Origin: an uncultured Lachnospiraceae bacterium
GTDB taxonomy: Bacteria; Bacillota; Clostridia; Lachnospirales; Lachnospiraceae
Direction: 5' to 3'
Length of the DNA: 57,683 nucleotides
Assembly: GCA_900318375.1 (NCBI GenBank)
Contig: ONKG01000035.1
Location: 1 to 57,683, forward strand
In this document: positions 27,505 through 35,757 of the stretch, piece after piece
How the letters are laid out: the number at the start of each line of letters is the position of its first letter
Position numbering within the stretch: the stretch's first letter is position 1
Program-made: the position numbers and the translations under genes
Notes under the pieces: generated by a model
The model's input: only the letters and a program-made list of their open reading frames with translations
What the model was told of the DNA's origin: nothing
Database searches by the model: none

Positions 27505-27533
27505 GGGCTGTCACATTTTGAATGTGACAGCCC
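27505..27533 (+). terminator. Intercistronic hairpin between BMP gene and ABC genes
   Basis: A perfect 13-bp stem, GGGCTGTCACATT and AATGTGACAGCCC, with a 3-nt loop is followed by GTTCTTG, a poor T-tract. It looks like a leaky terminator or mRNA stabiliser that lets the binding protein be made in excess over the membrane parts. Confidence 0.7.
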
Positions 27534-27617
27534 GTTCTTGTGTGCGCGGCGGATTGTCCTAAAATATTAGTCATCATACATTTTCCATCAATCACTTACT
27601 CCGGCGGAGGAACTGCT

Positions 27618-29180
27618 TTGGATAACACAATACCTGCTGTCGCCCTGCGCGGCATTACCAAGACTTTCGGCTCGGTCGTGGCCAATGACCACGTGAACCT
27701 TGATATCCGGAAAGGGGAGATTCTTGCCCTTCTGGGAGAGAACGGGAGCGGCAAGACGACACTTATGAATATGCTGTCCGGTATCTATTATCCGGATGAG
27801 GGGCAGATTTTTATTAACGGAGAGGAAGTCACCATTCAGTCTCCCAAGGATGCTTTCCGCTATGGAATCGGCATGATCCACCAGCATTTCAAACTGGTTG
27901 ATGTTTTTACCGCGACGGAAAACATCATTCTGGGACTGGAGGAGAAGGGACGCCTGGACCGGGCAGCGGCTTCAAAGAAGATTCAGGAGATCTGTGATCT
28001 GTACGGATTTCAGATAGACCCCCAGCGCAAGATCTATCAGATGTCAGTGTCTCAGAAGCAGACAGTGGAGATCGTAAAGGCTCTCTATCGAGGTGCAGAT
28101 ATCCTGATCCTCGATGAACCCACGGCTGTCCTGACCCCGCAGGAGACGGAGAAACTCTTTGCAGTCCTGCGCAATATGCGCGCTGACGGCAAGACGATCA
28201 TTATCATCACCCACAAGCTGCACGAGGTGCAGGAACTCTCGGACCGGGTCGCGGTTCTGCGAAAAGGTTCTTATGTGGGCGAGATGATGACCAGGGACAC
28301 CAATCCTCAGGAGATGACAAATATGATGGTCGGCCGTCAGGTCACCCTCAATATCAACAGGCCTGAACCGGTCAATCCAAAGCCCCGCATTGAGATCAAG
28401 GGACTTACGGTCACGTCCCCTGAAGGTGTCTTAAAACTCGACCATATCTATTTCGATATACGCGCGGGTGAGATTCTGGGTATTGCCGGTATCTCCGGCT
28501 GCGGCCAGAAGGAGCTTCTGGAGGCGATCGCCGGACTGCAGCGGGTGGAATCCGGACAGATCCTCTATATCAATGACGACGGTAAGGCAGAAGACCTTGT
28601 CGGCAGGGATCCCCTTGAGATCCAGCACATGGGTGTTGCCCTCTCATTTGTTCCCGAGGACCGTCTTGGTATGGGCCTTGTAGGAAATATGGACCTTTCG
28701 GACAACATGATGCTCCGTTCTTTCCGCGATGGCCGTTCCGTCTTTACAAACAGAAAACAGCCGCATGATCTGGCGGAAAAAGTTGTCGAGGAGCTCGAGG
28801 TCAATACACCCAACCTCTCCACGCCTGTGCGGCGTCTCTCCGGCGGCAATGTGCAGAAGGTCCTTGTCGGACGTGAGATTGCCTCCTCGCCCAAAGTCCT
28901 TCTTACGGCTTATGCCGTTCGCGGCCTTGATATCAATTCTTCCTATACCATTTATGATCTTCTCAATCAGCAGAAGCAGGCAGGTGTCGCTGTCGTTTAT
29001 GTCGGTGAAGATCTGGATGTTCTTCTGGAACTGGCTGACAGGATCGTCGTTTTGTGCGGCGGCCGTGTGAGCGGAATCGTTGACGGACGTACAGCCGATA
29101 AAAATGAAGTCGGCATGATGATGACAGAGCTCGGAGGATCCGAGAGAATCAGGGCAATGGAGGGAGAAGGACTTGCATAA
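27618..29180 (+). CDS. Nucleoside/sugar ABC transporter ATP-binding protein (double cassette)
   Basis: A 520-residue protein with two ABC cassettes, as in NupA/RbsA/MglA types. The first has Walker A GENGSGKTT, signature-like VSQKQTVEIVKAL and Walker B ILILDEPTAVLTPQE. The second has a degenerate Walker A GISGCGQKE, signature LSGGNVQKVLVG and a degenerate Walker B VLLTAYAVRGLD, where most relatives have LLIAAQPTRGLD. This asymmetry is normal for the family, with one competent site. The TTG start at 27618 is favoured by GGAGG seven bases upstream; no ATG is usable. It drives uptake with the two permeases downstream, overlapping the first of them by 8 nt. Confidence 0.93.
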   Translation: MDNTIPAVALRGITKTFGSVVANDHVNLDIRKGEILALLGENGSGKTTLMNMLSGIYYPDEGQIFINGEEVTIQSPKDAFRYGIGMIHQHFKLVDVFTATENIILGLEEKGRLDRAAASKKIQEICDLYGFQIDPQRKIYQMSVSQKQTVEIVKALYRGADILILDEPTAVLTPQETEKLFAVLRNMRADGKTIIIITHKLHEVQELSDRVAVLRKGSYVGEMMTRDTNPQEMTNMMVGRQVTLNINRPEPVNPKPRIEIKGLTVTSPEGVLKLDHIYFDIRAGEILGIAGISGCGQKELLEAIAGLQRVESGQILYINDDGKAEDLVGRDPLEIQHMGVALSFVPEDRLGMGLVGNMDLSDNMMLRSFRDGRSVFTNRKQPHDLAEKVVEELEVNTPNLSTPVRRLSGGNVQKVLVGREIASSPKVLLTAYAVRGLDINSSYTIYDLLNQQKQAGVAVVYVGEDLDVLLELADRIVVLCGGRVSGIVDGRTADKNEVGMMMTELGGSERIRAMEGEGLA

Positions 29181-30387
29181 CAAACCCAAAGAACCACTTA
29201 TTCATATGTCAAAACGCAAGGCGCTCACCTGGTATCAGGCATGGGGGATCAGGCTGATCGCCATCGTGATCGCTCTGGCTGTATGTGCTGTGATCACCTC
29301 TGTCACAACCGGACTCAATCCCTTTGAAGTATACGCGACCATGTTTTCGGGCGCCTTCGGATCCAGCAGGCGTATGTGGATCCTGGGCAAGGAAATTGCG
29401 ATCCTGCTCTGTATCTCTCTTGCTCTGACGCCTGCCTTCCGCATGCGCTTCTGGAACCTGGGCGGCGAGGGCCAGATCCTGATCGGCGCCCTTGCGACCG
29501 CTTCCTGCATGATCGTGCTCGGGGATACCCTGCCCAATGTCATTCTGATTCCTGTGAGTATTATCGCCGCGATCGGTGCCGGTGCAGTCTGGGCTCTGAT
29601 TCCGGCCCTCTTTAAGGCAAGGTGGAATACAAATGAAACCTTGTTCACCCTCATGATGAACTATGTGGCGACACAGCTGGTCGCCTTCTTCGTCATCTTC
29701 TGGGAAGTTCCCAAGGGATCGGGCAAGATCGGTATCATCAACCAGTCCACTGAGGCCGGCTGGCTGCCTGTCATCGCCGGAAACCGCTACCTGCTGAATA
29801 TCCTCTGTGTGGCAGCCATCACGATCGGCATGTATATCTATCTGACTTATTCCAAGCACGGCTATGAGATCTCTGTCGTAGGTGAAAGTGTGGCGACTGC
29901 CCGCTATGTCGGTATCAAGGTCGGCTGGACCATTGTCCGTACACTGATGCTCTCAGGAGCGATCTGCGGATTTACAGGTTATCTTCTGGTGGCCGGAACA
30001 GACCACACCCTGACTACGACACTGGCCGGCGGTCAGGGCTTTACGGCTGTCATGGTAGCCTGGCTGGCAAAATTTCATCCTCTGGGAATGGTGCTCTCAT
30101 CCTTCCTTCTGGTCTTTATGTCAAGAGGCGCGTCAGAGATCGCGTCGGGTTTTTCGCTCAACGAGTCCTTCGGCGATATTCTGACAGGAATTATCCTGTT
30201 CTTTATCATCGCCAGCGAGTTCTTTATCCTTTATAAGCTGCATTTCAGGGGATTTTCGCGTAAGACTGAAAAAAATGCGGAAAATGCGGCTTCTCAAATG
30301 AAAGAAACGCCTTCGGCCGGAAAGCAGTCCGGACCGGCAGGATCCGATAATGAAGAAGAGAAGAGGGAGGATTCGGCGAATGTTTGA
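29173..30387 (+). CDS. ABC transporter permease, nucleoside type (1)
   Basis: A 404-residue membrane permease of the BPD_transp_2 (RbsC/NupB) family with about ten hydrophobic segments. Typical stretches are FRMRFWNLGGEGQILIGALA, ALIPALFKARWNTNETLFTLMMNYVA and VGESVATARYVGIKVG. The C-terminal 40 residues are polar and charged. The TTG start at 29173 lies after GGGAGAAGGA and overlaps the ATPase stop by 8 nt, suggesting translational coupling; an ATG at 29206 is possible but has no ribosome site. It forms a heterodimeric channel with the next gene product. Confidence 0.92.
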   Translation: MHNKPKEPLIHMSKRKALTWYQAWGIRLIAIVIALAVCAVITSVTTGLNPFEVYATMFSGAFGSSRRMWILGKEIAILLCISLALTPAFRMRFWNLGGEGQILIGALATASCMIVLGDTLPNVILIPVSIIAAIGAGAVWALIPALFKARWNTNETLFTLMMNYVATQLVAFFVIFWEVPKGSGKIGIINQSTEAGWLPVIAGNRYLLNILCVAAITIGMYIYLTYSKHGYEISVVGESVATARYVGIKVGWTIVRTLMLSGAICGFTGYLLVAGTDHTLTTTLAGGQGFTAVMVAWLAKFHPLGMVLSSFLLVFMSRGASEIASGFSLNESFGDILTGIILFFIIASEFFILYKLHFRGFSRKTEKNAENAASQMKETPSAGKQSGPAGSDNEEEKREDSANV

Positions 30388-31378
30388 TCTTGTTGTTTTT
30401 ATCCCGCGTGTTGTCGCCCAGAGCATTCCGCTGATGCTGGGCAGTACCGGTGAGACGATCACTCAGAAATCCGGCAATCTCAATCTGGGCATTCCCGGTG
30501 TCATGTATGTGGGCGCGATCTCAGGTGTCATAGGTGCTTTTCTGTATGAGCATTCCTGCGGAGGCTCCGCGGAAGCCATGAATCCTGTTCTGACGGTCCT
30601 GATCCCTCTGCTCTGCTGTCTGATCGGATCGCTTCTGATGGGACTTCTCTACTGCGTGCTTACAGTTACTTTCCGCGCCAATCAGAATGTGACGGGTCTG
30701 GCCATGACCACTTTCGGTGTCGGTTTCGGCAATTTCTTCGGCGGTTCCCTGATCAAGCTGACGGGTTCGGATGTGCCCTCGATCGCATTGAGCGCCACTT
30801 CAAATGTATTCCGGACAACGCTTCCTTTTGCTTCCGGAACAGGGACGGTCGGAAAGCTCTTGTTCTCTTACGGATTTCTGGCCTATGCCGCGATCATCAT
30901 TTCGCTGGCAGCCGCCTATATCATCCGCAACACCAGGGTCGGTCTGCATCTGCGCGCCGTGGGAGAGAGTCCCGCGACGGCTGATGCCGCAGGTATCAAT
31001 ATCACAAAGTATAAATATGCCGCCACTTGTATCGGCTGTATGATCGCAGGTCTGGGCGGACTGTATTATGTCATGGATTATGCCAACGGTGTATGGTCCA
31101 ACAACGCCTTCGGCGACCGCGGCTGGCTGGCCATCGCCCTTGTTATCTTCACCATCTGGCGTCCCGACCTGGGTATTATTTCGTCCTTCCTTTTCGGCGG
31201 TCTGTATATTCTCTATCTGTACATTCCGACCGGAACAAATCTGGCAGTCAAGGAACTTTACAAAATGCTGCCATACGTGGTCACGATCATTGTTCTGATC
31301 TTCACCAGCATGCGCAACAAACGGGAGAATCAGCCGCCCGCAAGCCTCGGCCAGTCCTATTTCCGCGAGGAGAGATAA
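30380..31378 (+). CDS. ABC transporter permease, nucleoside type (2)
   Basis: A 332-residue permease of the same family as the preceding one, closer to the NupC/YufQ side. Motifs include QSIPLMLGSTGETITQKSGNLNLGIPGVM, NQNVTGLAMTTFGVG and HLRAVGESPATADAAGINITKYK. About nine membrane segments. The ATG at 30380 follows GGGAGG and overlaps the stop of the first permease by 8 nt; an in-frame ATG 30 bp upstream lacks a good site. Together with the other operon members it should import nucleosides. Confidence 0.92.
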   Translation: MFDLVVFIPRVVAQSIPLMLGSTGETITQKSGNLNLGIPGVMYVGAISGVIGAFLYEHSCGGSAEAMNPVLTVLIPLLCCLIGSLLMGLLYCVLTVTFRANQNVTGLAMTTFGVGFGNFFGGSLIKLTGSDVPSIALSATSNVFRTTLPFASGTGTVGKLLFSYGFLAYAAIIISLAAAYIIRNTRVGLHLRAVGESPATADAAGINITKYKYAATCIGCMIAGLGGLYYVMDYANGVWSNNAFGDRGWLAIALVIFTIWRPDLGIISSFLFGGLYILYLYIPTGTNLAVKELYKMLPYVVTIIVLIFTSMRNKRENQPPASLGQSYFREER

Positions 31379-31401
31379 TACTTTTCAAAAATACTTTAAT
31401 C

Positions 31402-31410
31402 TGCTACAAT
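31402..31410 (+). promoter_or_regulatory. Possible extended -10 promoter for the F420-ligase-like gene
   Basis: TG-C-TACAAT lies about 100 bp before the next gene, in a 133-bp gap after the permease. The -35 is not clear. There is no terminator in the gap, so read-through from the transporter operon is also possible. Confidence 0.4.
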
Positions 31411-31511
31411 AATAAACCGGCAGTTATCTGATGCAGTTGATCATAAAAGAATTGCACAGAACAGCAGTTTTATAGATATAAGTACGTGAACAGGAGGACA
31501 TACCCGAAATT

Positions 31512-32714
31512 ATGAGCAACACAGAACGCAGAGTCGGTACAGTTTCCAGAGGCATCCGCTGCCCGATCATCCGTCAGGGCGATGATCTGAGCGAGATCGT
31601 AACAAACAGTGTGCTGGAAGCTGCTGAATATGAAGGATTTTCCATTCGCGACAAAGATGTCATTGCTGTGACAGAATCTATTGTCGCTCGTTCACAGGGT
31701 AACTACTGCAGTGTGGAGGATATTGCGACGGATGTCAAAGCCAAGCTCGGCGGCGAAACGATCGGCGTGATCTTCCCCATCCTTTCCCGCAACCGTTTTG
31801 CGATCTGCCTCAGGGGCATTGCAATGGGCGCCAGGAAGGTTGTTCTGATGCTCAGCTATCCTTCAGACGAAGTCGGCAACGAGCTGGTCAGTCTCGACAA
31901 GATCGACGCGGCAGGTGTCAATCCCTACAGCGATGTTCTGACACTGGAAAAATACAGAGAGCTCTTCGGCGTGAACCGCCACGAGTTCACCGGTGTTGAT
32001 TATGTGGAGTATTACGGAGACCTCATCCGCTCCTGCGGTGCCGAGGCGGAGATCATCTTTGCCAACCAGCCCGCAGCGATCCTGCCTTATGCGGATCACA
32101 TCCTCAACTGTGATATCCATACCCGCAAGCGCACCAGGAGGATCCTCATGGCCGCCGGCGCAAAGGTCGTCTGCAGTCTCGACGATATCATGAACGCTTC
32201 CGTCAATGGCAGCGGCTACAATGAGCTGTATGGTCTTCTTGGCTCCAACAAGTCCACGGAAGACAAGGTCAAGCTCTTCCCCCGCGACAGCAGGGACCTG
32301 GTCCTGGATATCCAGAAGAAAGTTCTTGACAGGACAGGAAAGCATGTCGAAGTCATGGTCTATGGCGACGGCGCTTTCAAGGATCCCCAGGGCAAGATCT
32401 GGGAGCTCGCCGATCCGGTAGTCTCCCCCTTCTTCACAGACGGCCTGATCGGAACCCCTAATGAGCTCAAACTCAAATATCTGGCTGACAACGATTACAA
32501 GGATCTGTCCGGCGAAGAACTCCGCGCGGCGATCTCCGACAGTATCCGCAAAAAAGATGCCGACCTCAAGGGAAATATGGCATCTCAGGGAACAACTCCC
32601 AGACAGATCACCGATCTGATCGGATCACTTTGCGACCTGACCAGCGGCTCCGGAGACAAGGGAACACCTGTAGTCCTCGTTCAGGGCTATTTTGACAACT
32701 ATACGAACGACTGA
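31512..32714 (+). CDS. Coenzyme F420-0:L-glutamate ligase (CofE)-like protein
   Basis: A 400-residue protein resembling the CofE/FbiB ligase family, which adds glutamates to F420 precursors. Clues are GIRCPIIRQGDDLSEIV, IRDKDVIAVTESIVARSQG, IGVIFPILSRNRFAICLRGIA and the NGSGYNELYGLLGSNKSTEDKVKLFPRDSR core. Archaeal CofE is about 250 residues; this one is longer, with extra segments in the middle and C terminus. F420 synthesis is not expected in Lachnospiraceae and no other cof gene is nearby, so the substrate is probably different. The ATG follows AGGAGG after a spacer. It ends at a strong terminator and may be read with the nucleoside transporter. Confidence 0.7.
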   Translation: MSNTERRVGTVSRGIRCPIIRQGDDLSEIVTNSVLEAAEYEGFSIRDKDVIAVTESIVARSQGNYCSVEDIATDVKAKLGGETIGVIFPILSRNRFAICLRGIAMGARKVVLMLSYPSDEVGNELVSLDKIDAAGVNPYSDVLTLEKYRELFGVNRHEFTGVDYVEYYGDLIRSCGAEAEIIFANQPAAILPYADHILNCDIHTRKRTRRILMAAGAKVVCSLDDIMNASVNGSGYNELYGLLGSNKSTEDKVKLFPRDSRDLVLDIQKKVLDRTGKHVEVMVYGDGAFKDPQGKIWELADPVVSPFFTDGLIGTPNELKLKYLADNDYKDLSGEELRAAISDSIRKKDADLKGNMASQGTTPRQITDLIGSLCDLTSGSGDKGTPVVLVQGYFDNYTND

Positions 32715-32750
32715 TCTGGCTATACAGACAACTGATTAAATGAAAAAAGA

Positions 32751-32790
32751 ACCGGGAGATGCATGATTGGTGTGCATCTCCCGGTTTTTG
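32751..32790 (+). terminator. Terminator after the F420-ligase-like gene
   Basis: ACCGGGAGATGCA (32751-32763) pairs perfectly with TGCATCTCCCGGT (32773-32785), followed by TTTTTG. The upstream side is A-rich, so it may also serve the convergent feoB transcript in part. Confidence 0.9.
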
Positions 32791-32855
32791 ATTGCTCTTT
32801 CTGCCGGTTTTTATTTAATGATTTTCTGACAGATTTTTCCAGCTTTTAATAAGAT

Positions 32856-35369
32856 TTATAACATCAAACCTATTAGGCGTACAAGGAGGGCGGCGATCCA
32901 GGCAATGGCACACTGCCACAGGACCAGGGCGGCTGCCCATTTTGTACCGAGTTCACGGCGGACCGATGCAACAGCTGCTACACAGGGCGTGTAAAGGAGC
33001 GAGAATACGAGCAGGCTTGCCGCAGTCAGGGAGGTCATGGAGGCGGTAACGCCGCCCACATAGAGAATCTCCAGAGTGGAGACAACACTCTCCTTGGCCA
33101 TGAATCCGCTGATCAGGGAAGTGCAGATGCGCCAGTCCCCCAGGCCGATGGGGGAGAAGAGCGGGACAAGGAGGCCGGAGACCCTGGCCAGGATGCTTTC
33201 CGCCGAATCCTCCACCATATTGAGGTGAAGGTTGAAATTCTGCAGGAACCAGACCACGATCGTAGCGATCAGTATGACTGTGAAGGCCCGCGTCAGAAAA
33301 TCCTTTGCCTTTTCCCACAGAAGCTGCAGTGTATTGCGGATACCGGGAAGGCGGTAGTTGGGAAGTTCCATGACAAAGGGGACTGCCTCGCCGCGGAACA
33401 GGGTGTTTTTGTATAACAGAGCAACCAGGATGCCGACCAGGATTCCCAGTAAATAGAGTCCTGTCATGATCAGGCCTCCCCGTCCTGGAAAGAATGCATT
33501 GACGAAAAATGCGTAGATCGGGATTTTCGCGGTGCAGCTCATGAAGGGGGTCAGCAGAATCGTCATGCGGCGGTCTCGTTCGCTGGGCAGGGTGCGCGTT
33601 GCCATGACGGCAGGTACGCTGCAGCCGAAGCCGATCAGCATGGGGACTATGCTCCGCCCGGAAAGACCTAATCGCCGGAGCAGGTGATCCATGACAAAGG
33701 CGACTCTGGCAATGTATCCGCTGTCCTCCAGAAGGGACAGAAAGAGGAACATGACCACGATGATCGGCACAAAACTGAGAACGCTGCCGACACCCGCGAA
33801 AATTCCTTCCACGATCAGGCTGTGTATGACATGGTTGACTCCGGCTGCAGTGAGCAGGTTGTCGACCACGACAGTCAGGTTTTCTATTCCTTTTTCCAGG
33901 ATTCCCTGGAAAAAGGCCCCGATCACGTTGAAAGTAAGATAAAAGACCAGAGCCATGATCAGGATGAAGACGGGGATGGCAGTGTATTTTCCGGTCAGGA
34001 CCTTGTCCAGCCTGCGGCTGCGCAGATGCTCTTTGCTCTCGCGGACCCGCTTGACTGTCTGTCCGCAGATTTTAAAAATAAAGGCATACCGCATATCGGC
34101 GATGGCGGCACTTCTATCCATTCCGCGCTCATTTTCCATCTGCACAATGATGTGCCGGAGCAGTTCTTTTTCATTCTGGTCCAGTTCCAGTTTTTCCAGA
34201 AGCTGCTCGTCTCCTTCAATGAGCTTGGAGGAAGTGAAGCGTACGGGCAGATCCGCGCGTGCCGCATGGTCTTCTATGAGATGAGCGACGGCGTGAAGAC
34301 AACGGTGAACAGCACCGCCGTGGTCGTTTTCATCGCAGAAATCCTGCCGAAGAGGTTTCTCCTGATAGTGGGCTACATGGATGGCATGTTCAATCAGTTC
34401 TTCGATTCCTTCTCCCCTGGCGGCGGAGATCGGGATGACCGGGACGCCCAGGAGAGACTCCAGTGCGTTTATTTCGATCGTTCCTCCGTTGCCGCGAACC
34501 TCGTCCATCATGTTGAGGGCTACGACCATGGGAATATTCATCTCCAGCAGCTGGATCGTGAGATACATATTTCTCTCGATGTTTGTGGCATCGATAATGT
34601 TGATGATGGCCCGGGGTTTTTCCTCCAGCACATAGTTGCGGGAGATCAGCTCTTCGCTGCTGTAGGGGGACATGGAGTAGATGCCGGGGAGGTCCGTGAC
34701 CAGCGTGTTGGGGTGATGCCGGATCGCACCGTCTTTGCGGCTGACAGTGACACCGGGGAAGTTGCCGACATGCTGATTGGAACCTGTGAGCTGATTGAAG
34801 AGAGTGGTCTTGCCGCAGTTCTGATTACCGACCAGGGCAAAGGTCAGAAGTGTATCGTCAGGAAGAGGGTCGCCGTCTCCGGGTTTGTGAAAACGGCCCT
34901 TTTCACCAAGACCGGGGTGCTCATGTTTGTGAAAGAACTTATTTGCAAGGTTTTTTGGGTCCAGATCGTGTTTTGGCGCGTGGGATGCGTTTTCATAGGC
35001 AGACCGCGCCAGCGCAATGAGACTTGTGAAACCCGGTGCCGCTTCTTCGAAGGCGGGATCTGAAGAAGCTCCCCTGTGCACGACCCTGATCTTTTCGGCG
35101 TCAGCGACACGGATAGTGAGTTCATATCCATGAATACGCAGTTCCATGGGATCGCCCATGGGGGCCAGCTGCACGACAGTGACTTCGGAACCGGGTATGA
35201 CACCCATGTCCAGAAAATGCTGACGCAGCGCCCCTTCGCCGCCTACCTTTGTGATGATGGCAGGCCTGCCGATGACAGCCTCCCGGAGTGTGATTTCCGG
35301 ACCGGATGAAACAGCCGCTGCCGAAGAAGTGTCAGGACTTATTGATTCCTTATTTGTTTCCAAAGCCAT
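32856..35369 (-). CDS. feoB: Ferrous iron transporter FeoB with fused N-terminal FeoA domain
   Basis: An 837-residue Fe(II) uptake protein. Residues about 25-100 form a FeoA-like SH3 domain (LREAVIGRPAIITKVGGEG, LDMGVIPGSEVTVV). The G domain begins near residue 175 with G1 GNQNCGKTT (commonly GNPNCGKTT), then GVTVSRKDG, G3 DLPGIYSM and G4 NMMD. A helical GDI domain follows. The membrane part has the two Gate repeats with conserved cysteines in GFGCSVPAVMATRTL and PFMSCTAKIPIYAFF. In many bacteria FeoA is a separate protein; fusion is known in some Clostridia. Minus-strand single gene with a promoter and a DtxR-like box upstream. Confidence 0.95.
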   Translation of the reverse strand: MALETNKESISPDTSSAAAVSSGPEITLREAVIGRPAIITKVGGEGALRQHFLDMGVIPGSEVTVVQLAPMGDPMELRIHGYELTIRVADAEKIRVVHRGASSDPAFEEAAPGFTSLIALARSAYENASHAPKHDLDPKNLANKFFHKHEHPGLGEKGRFHKPGDGDPLPDDTLLTFALVGNQNCGKTTLFNQLTGSNQHVGNFPGVTVSRKDGAIRHHPNTLVTDLPGIYSMSPYSSEELISRNYVLEEKPRAIINIIDATNIERNMYLTIQLLEMNIPMVVALNMMDEVRGNGGTIEINALESLLGVPVIPISAARGEGIEELIEHAIHVAHYQEKPLRQDFCDENDHGGAVHRCLHAVAHLIEDHAARADLPVRFTSSKLIEGDEQLLEKLELDQNEKELLRHIIVQMENERGMDRSAAIADMRYAFIFKICGQTVKRVRESKEHLRSRRLDKVLTGKYTAIPVFILIMALVFYLTFNVIGAFFQGILEKGIENLTVVVDNLLTAAGVNHVIHSLIVEGIFAGVGSVLSFVPIIVVMFLFLSLLEDSGYIARVAFVMDHLLRRLGLSGRSIVPMLIGFGCSVPAVMATRTLPSERDRRMTILLTPFMSCTAKIPIYAFFVNAFFPGRGGLIMTGLYLLGILVGILVALLYKNTLFRGEAVPFVMELPNYRLPGIRNTLQLLWEKAKDFLTRAFTVILIATIVVWFLQNFNLHLNMVEDSAESILARVSGLLVPLFSPIGLGDWRICTSLISGFMAKESVVSTLEILYVGGVTASMTSLTAASLLVFSLLYTPCVAAVASVRRELGTKWAAALVLWQCAIAWIAALLVRLIGLML

Positions 35370-35408
35370 TTGGTGATCTCCTTGCAGTGAAAGAATCTTT
35401 CAATAGAA

Positions 35409-35427
35409 GTTAGTTAGACTGCGCTAA
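35409..35427 (-). promoter_or_regulatory. Putative DtxR/IdeR-type iron box at feoB
   Basis: On the minus strand TTAGCGCAGTCTAACTAAC has the imperfect dyad TTAG...CTAA and matches about 12 of 19 positions of the DtxR/IdeR consensus. It lies immediately downstream of the -10, where a repressor would block transcription. The family assignment of the regulator is an inference. Confidence 0.45.
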
Positions 35428-35455
35428 TAATATAACGTCCTGTGAAAGAATGCAA
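35427..35455 (-). promoter_or_regulatory. Sigma-A promoter of feoB
   Basis: On the minus strand TTGCAT (35455-35450), a 17-bp spacer and TATTAT (35432-35427). The start would be close to 35420, inside the putative iron box. Confidence 0.7.
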
Positions 35456-35489
35456 GTATTTTTATTATTGCAGATCCTGAAATAGTAAA

Positions 35490-35542
35490 TGCGTCACAGC
35501 CGGTACACGTCCTTGGAGGGGATGTGTACCGGCTGTGACGCA
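35490..35542. repeat. Perfect 19-bp inverted repeat
   Basis: TGCGTCACAGCCGGTACAC (35490-35508) and its exact reverse complement (35524-35542) flank a 15-nt loop. No T-tract follows on either strand. It lies in the 388-bp divergent gap between feoB and the membrane protein gene, which otherwise holds only the feoB promoter and a candidate -10 TATAAT (35653-35658) toward the plus-strand gene. Confidence 0.9.
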
Positions 35543-35757
35543 CATATCTGAATATGTCCGGACTTTGTGCGGTATGTTCTGTCAGGATAAATCAGATAAT
35601 TCGGATAAATCGAGAGAAATAAGTCTCTTTTTACATTGCGCCATTCACATGCTATAATAAGGCAGACTTTGGTTTTTACTGATGATGATATTTGTGCGGC
35701 TCAGGCCCTGTGTCTTGCGGCTGTCTGCCTGCCGGCATAATAGAAAAGGAACGTTTT

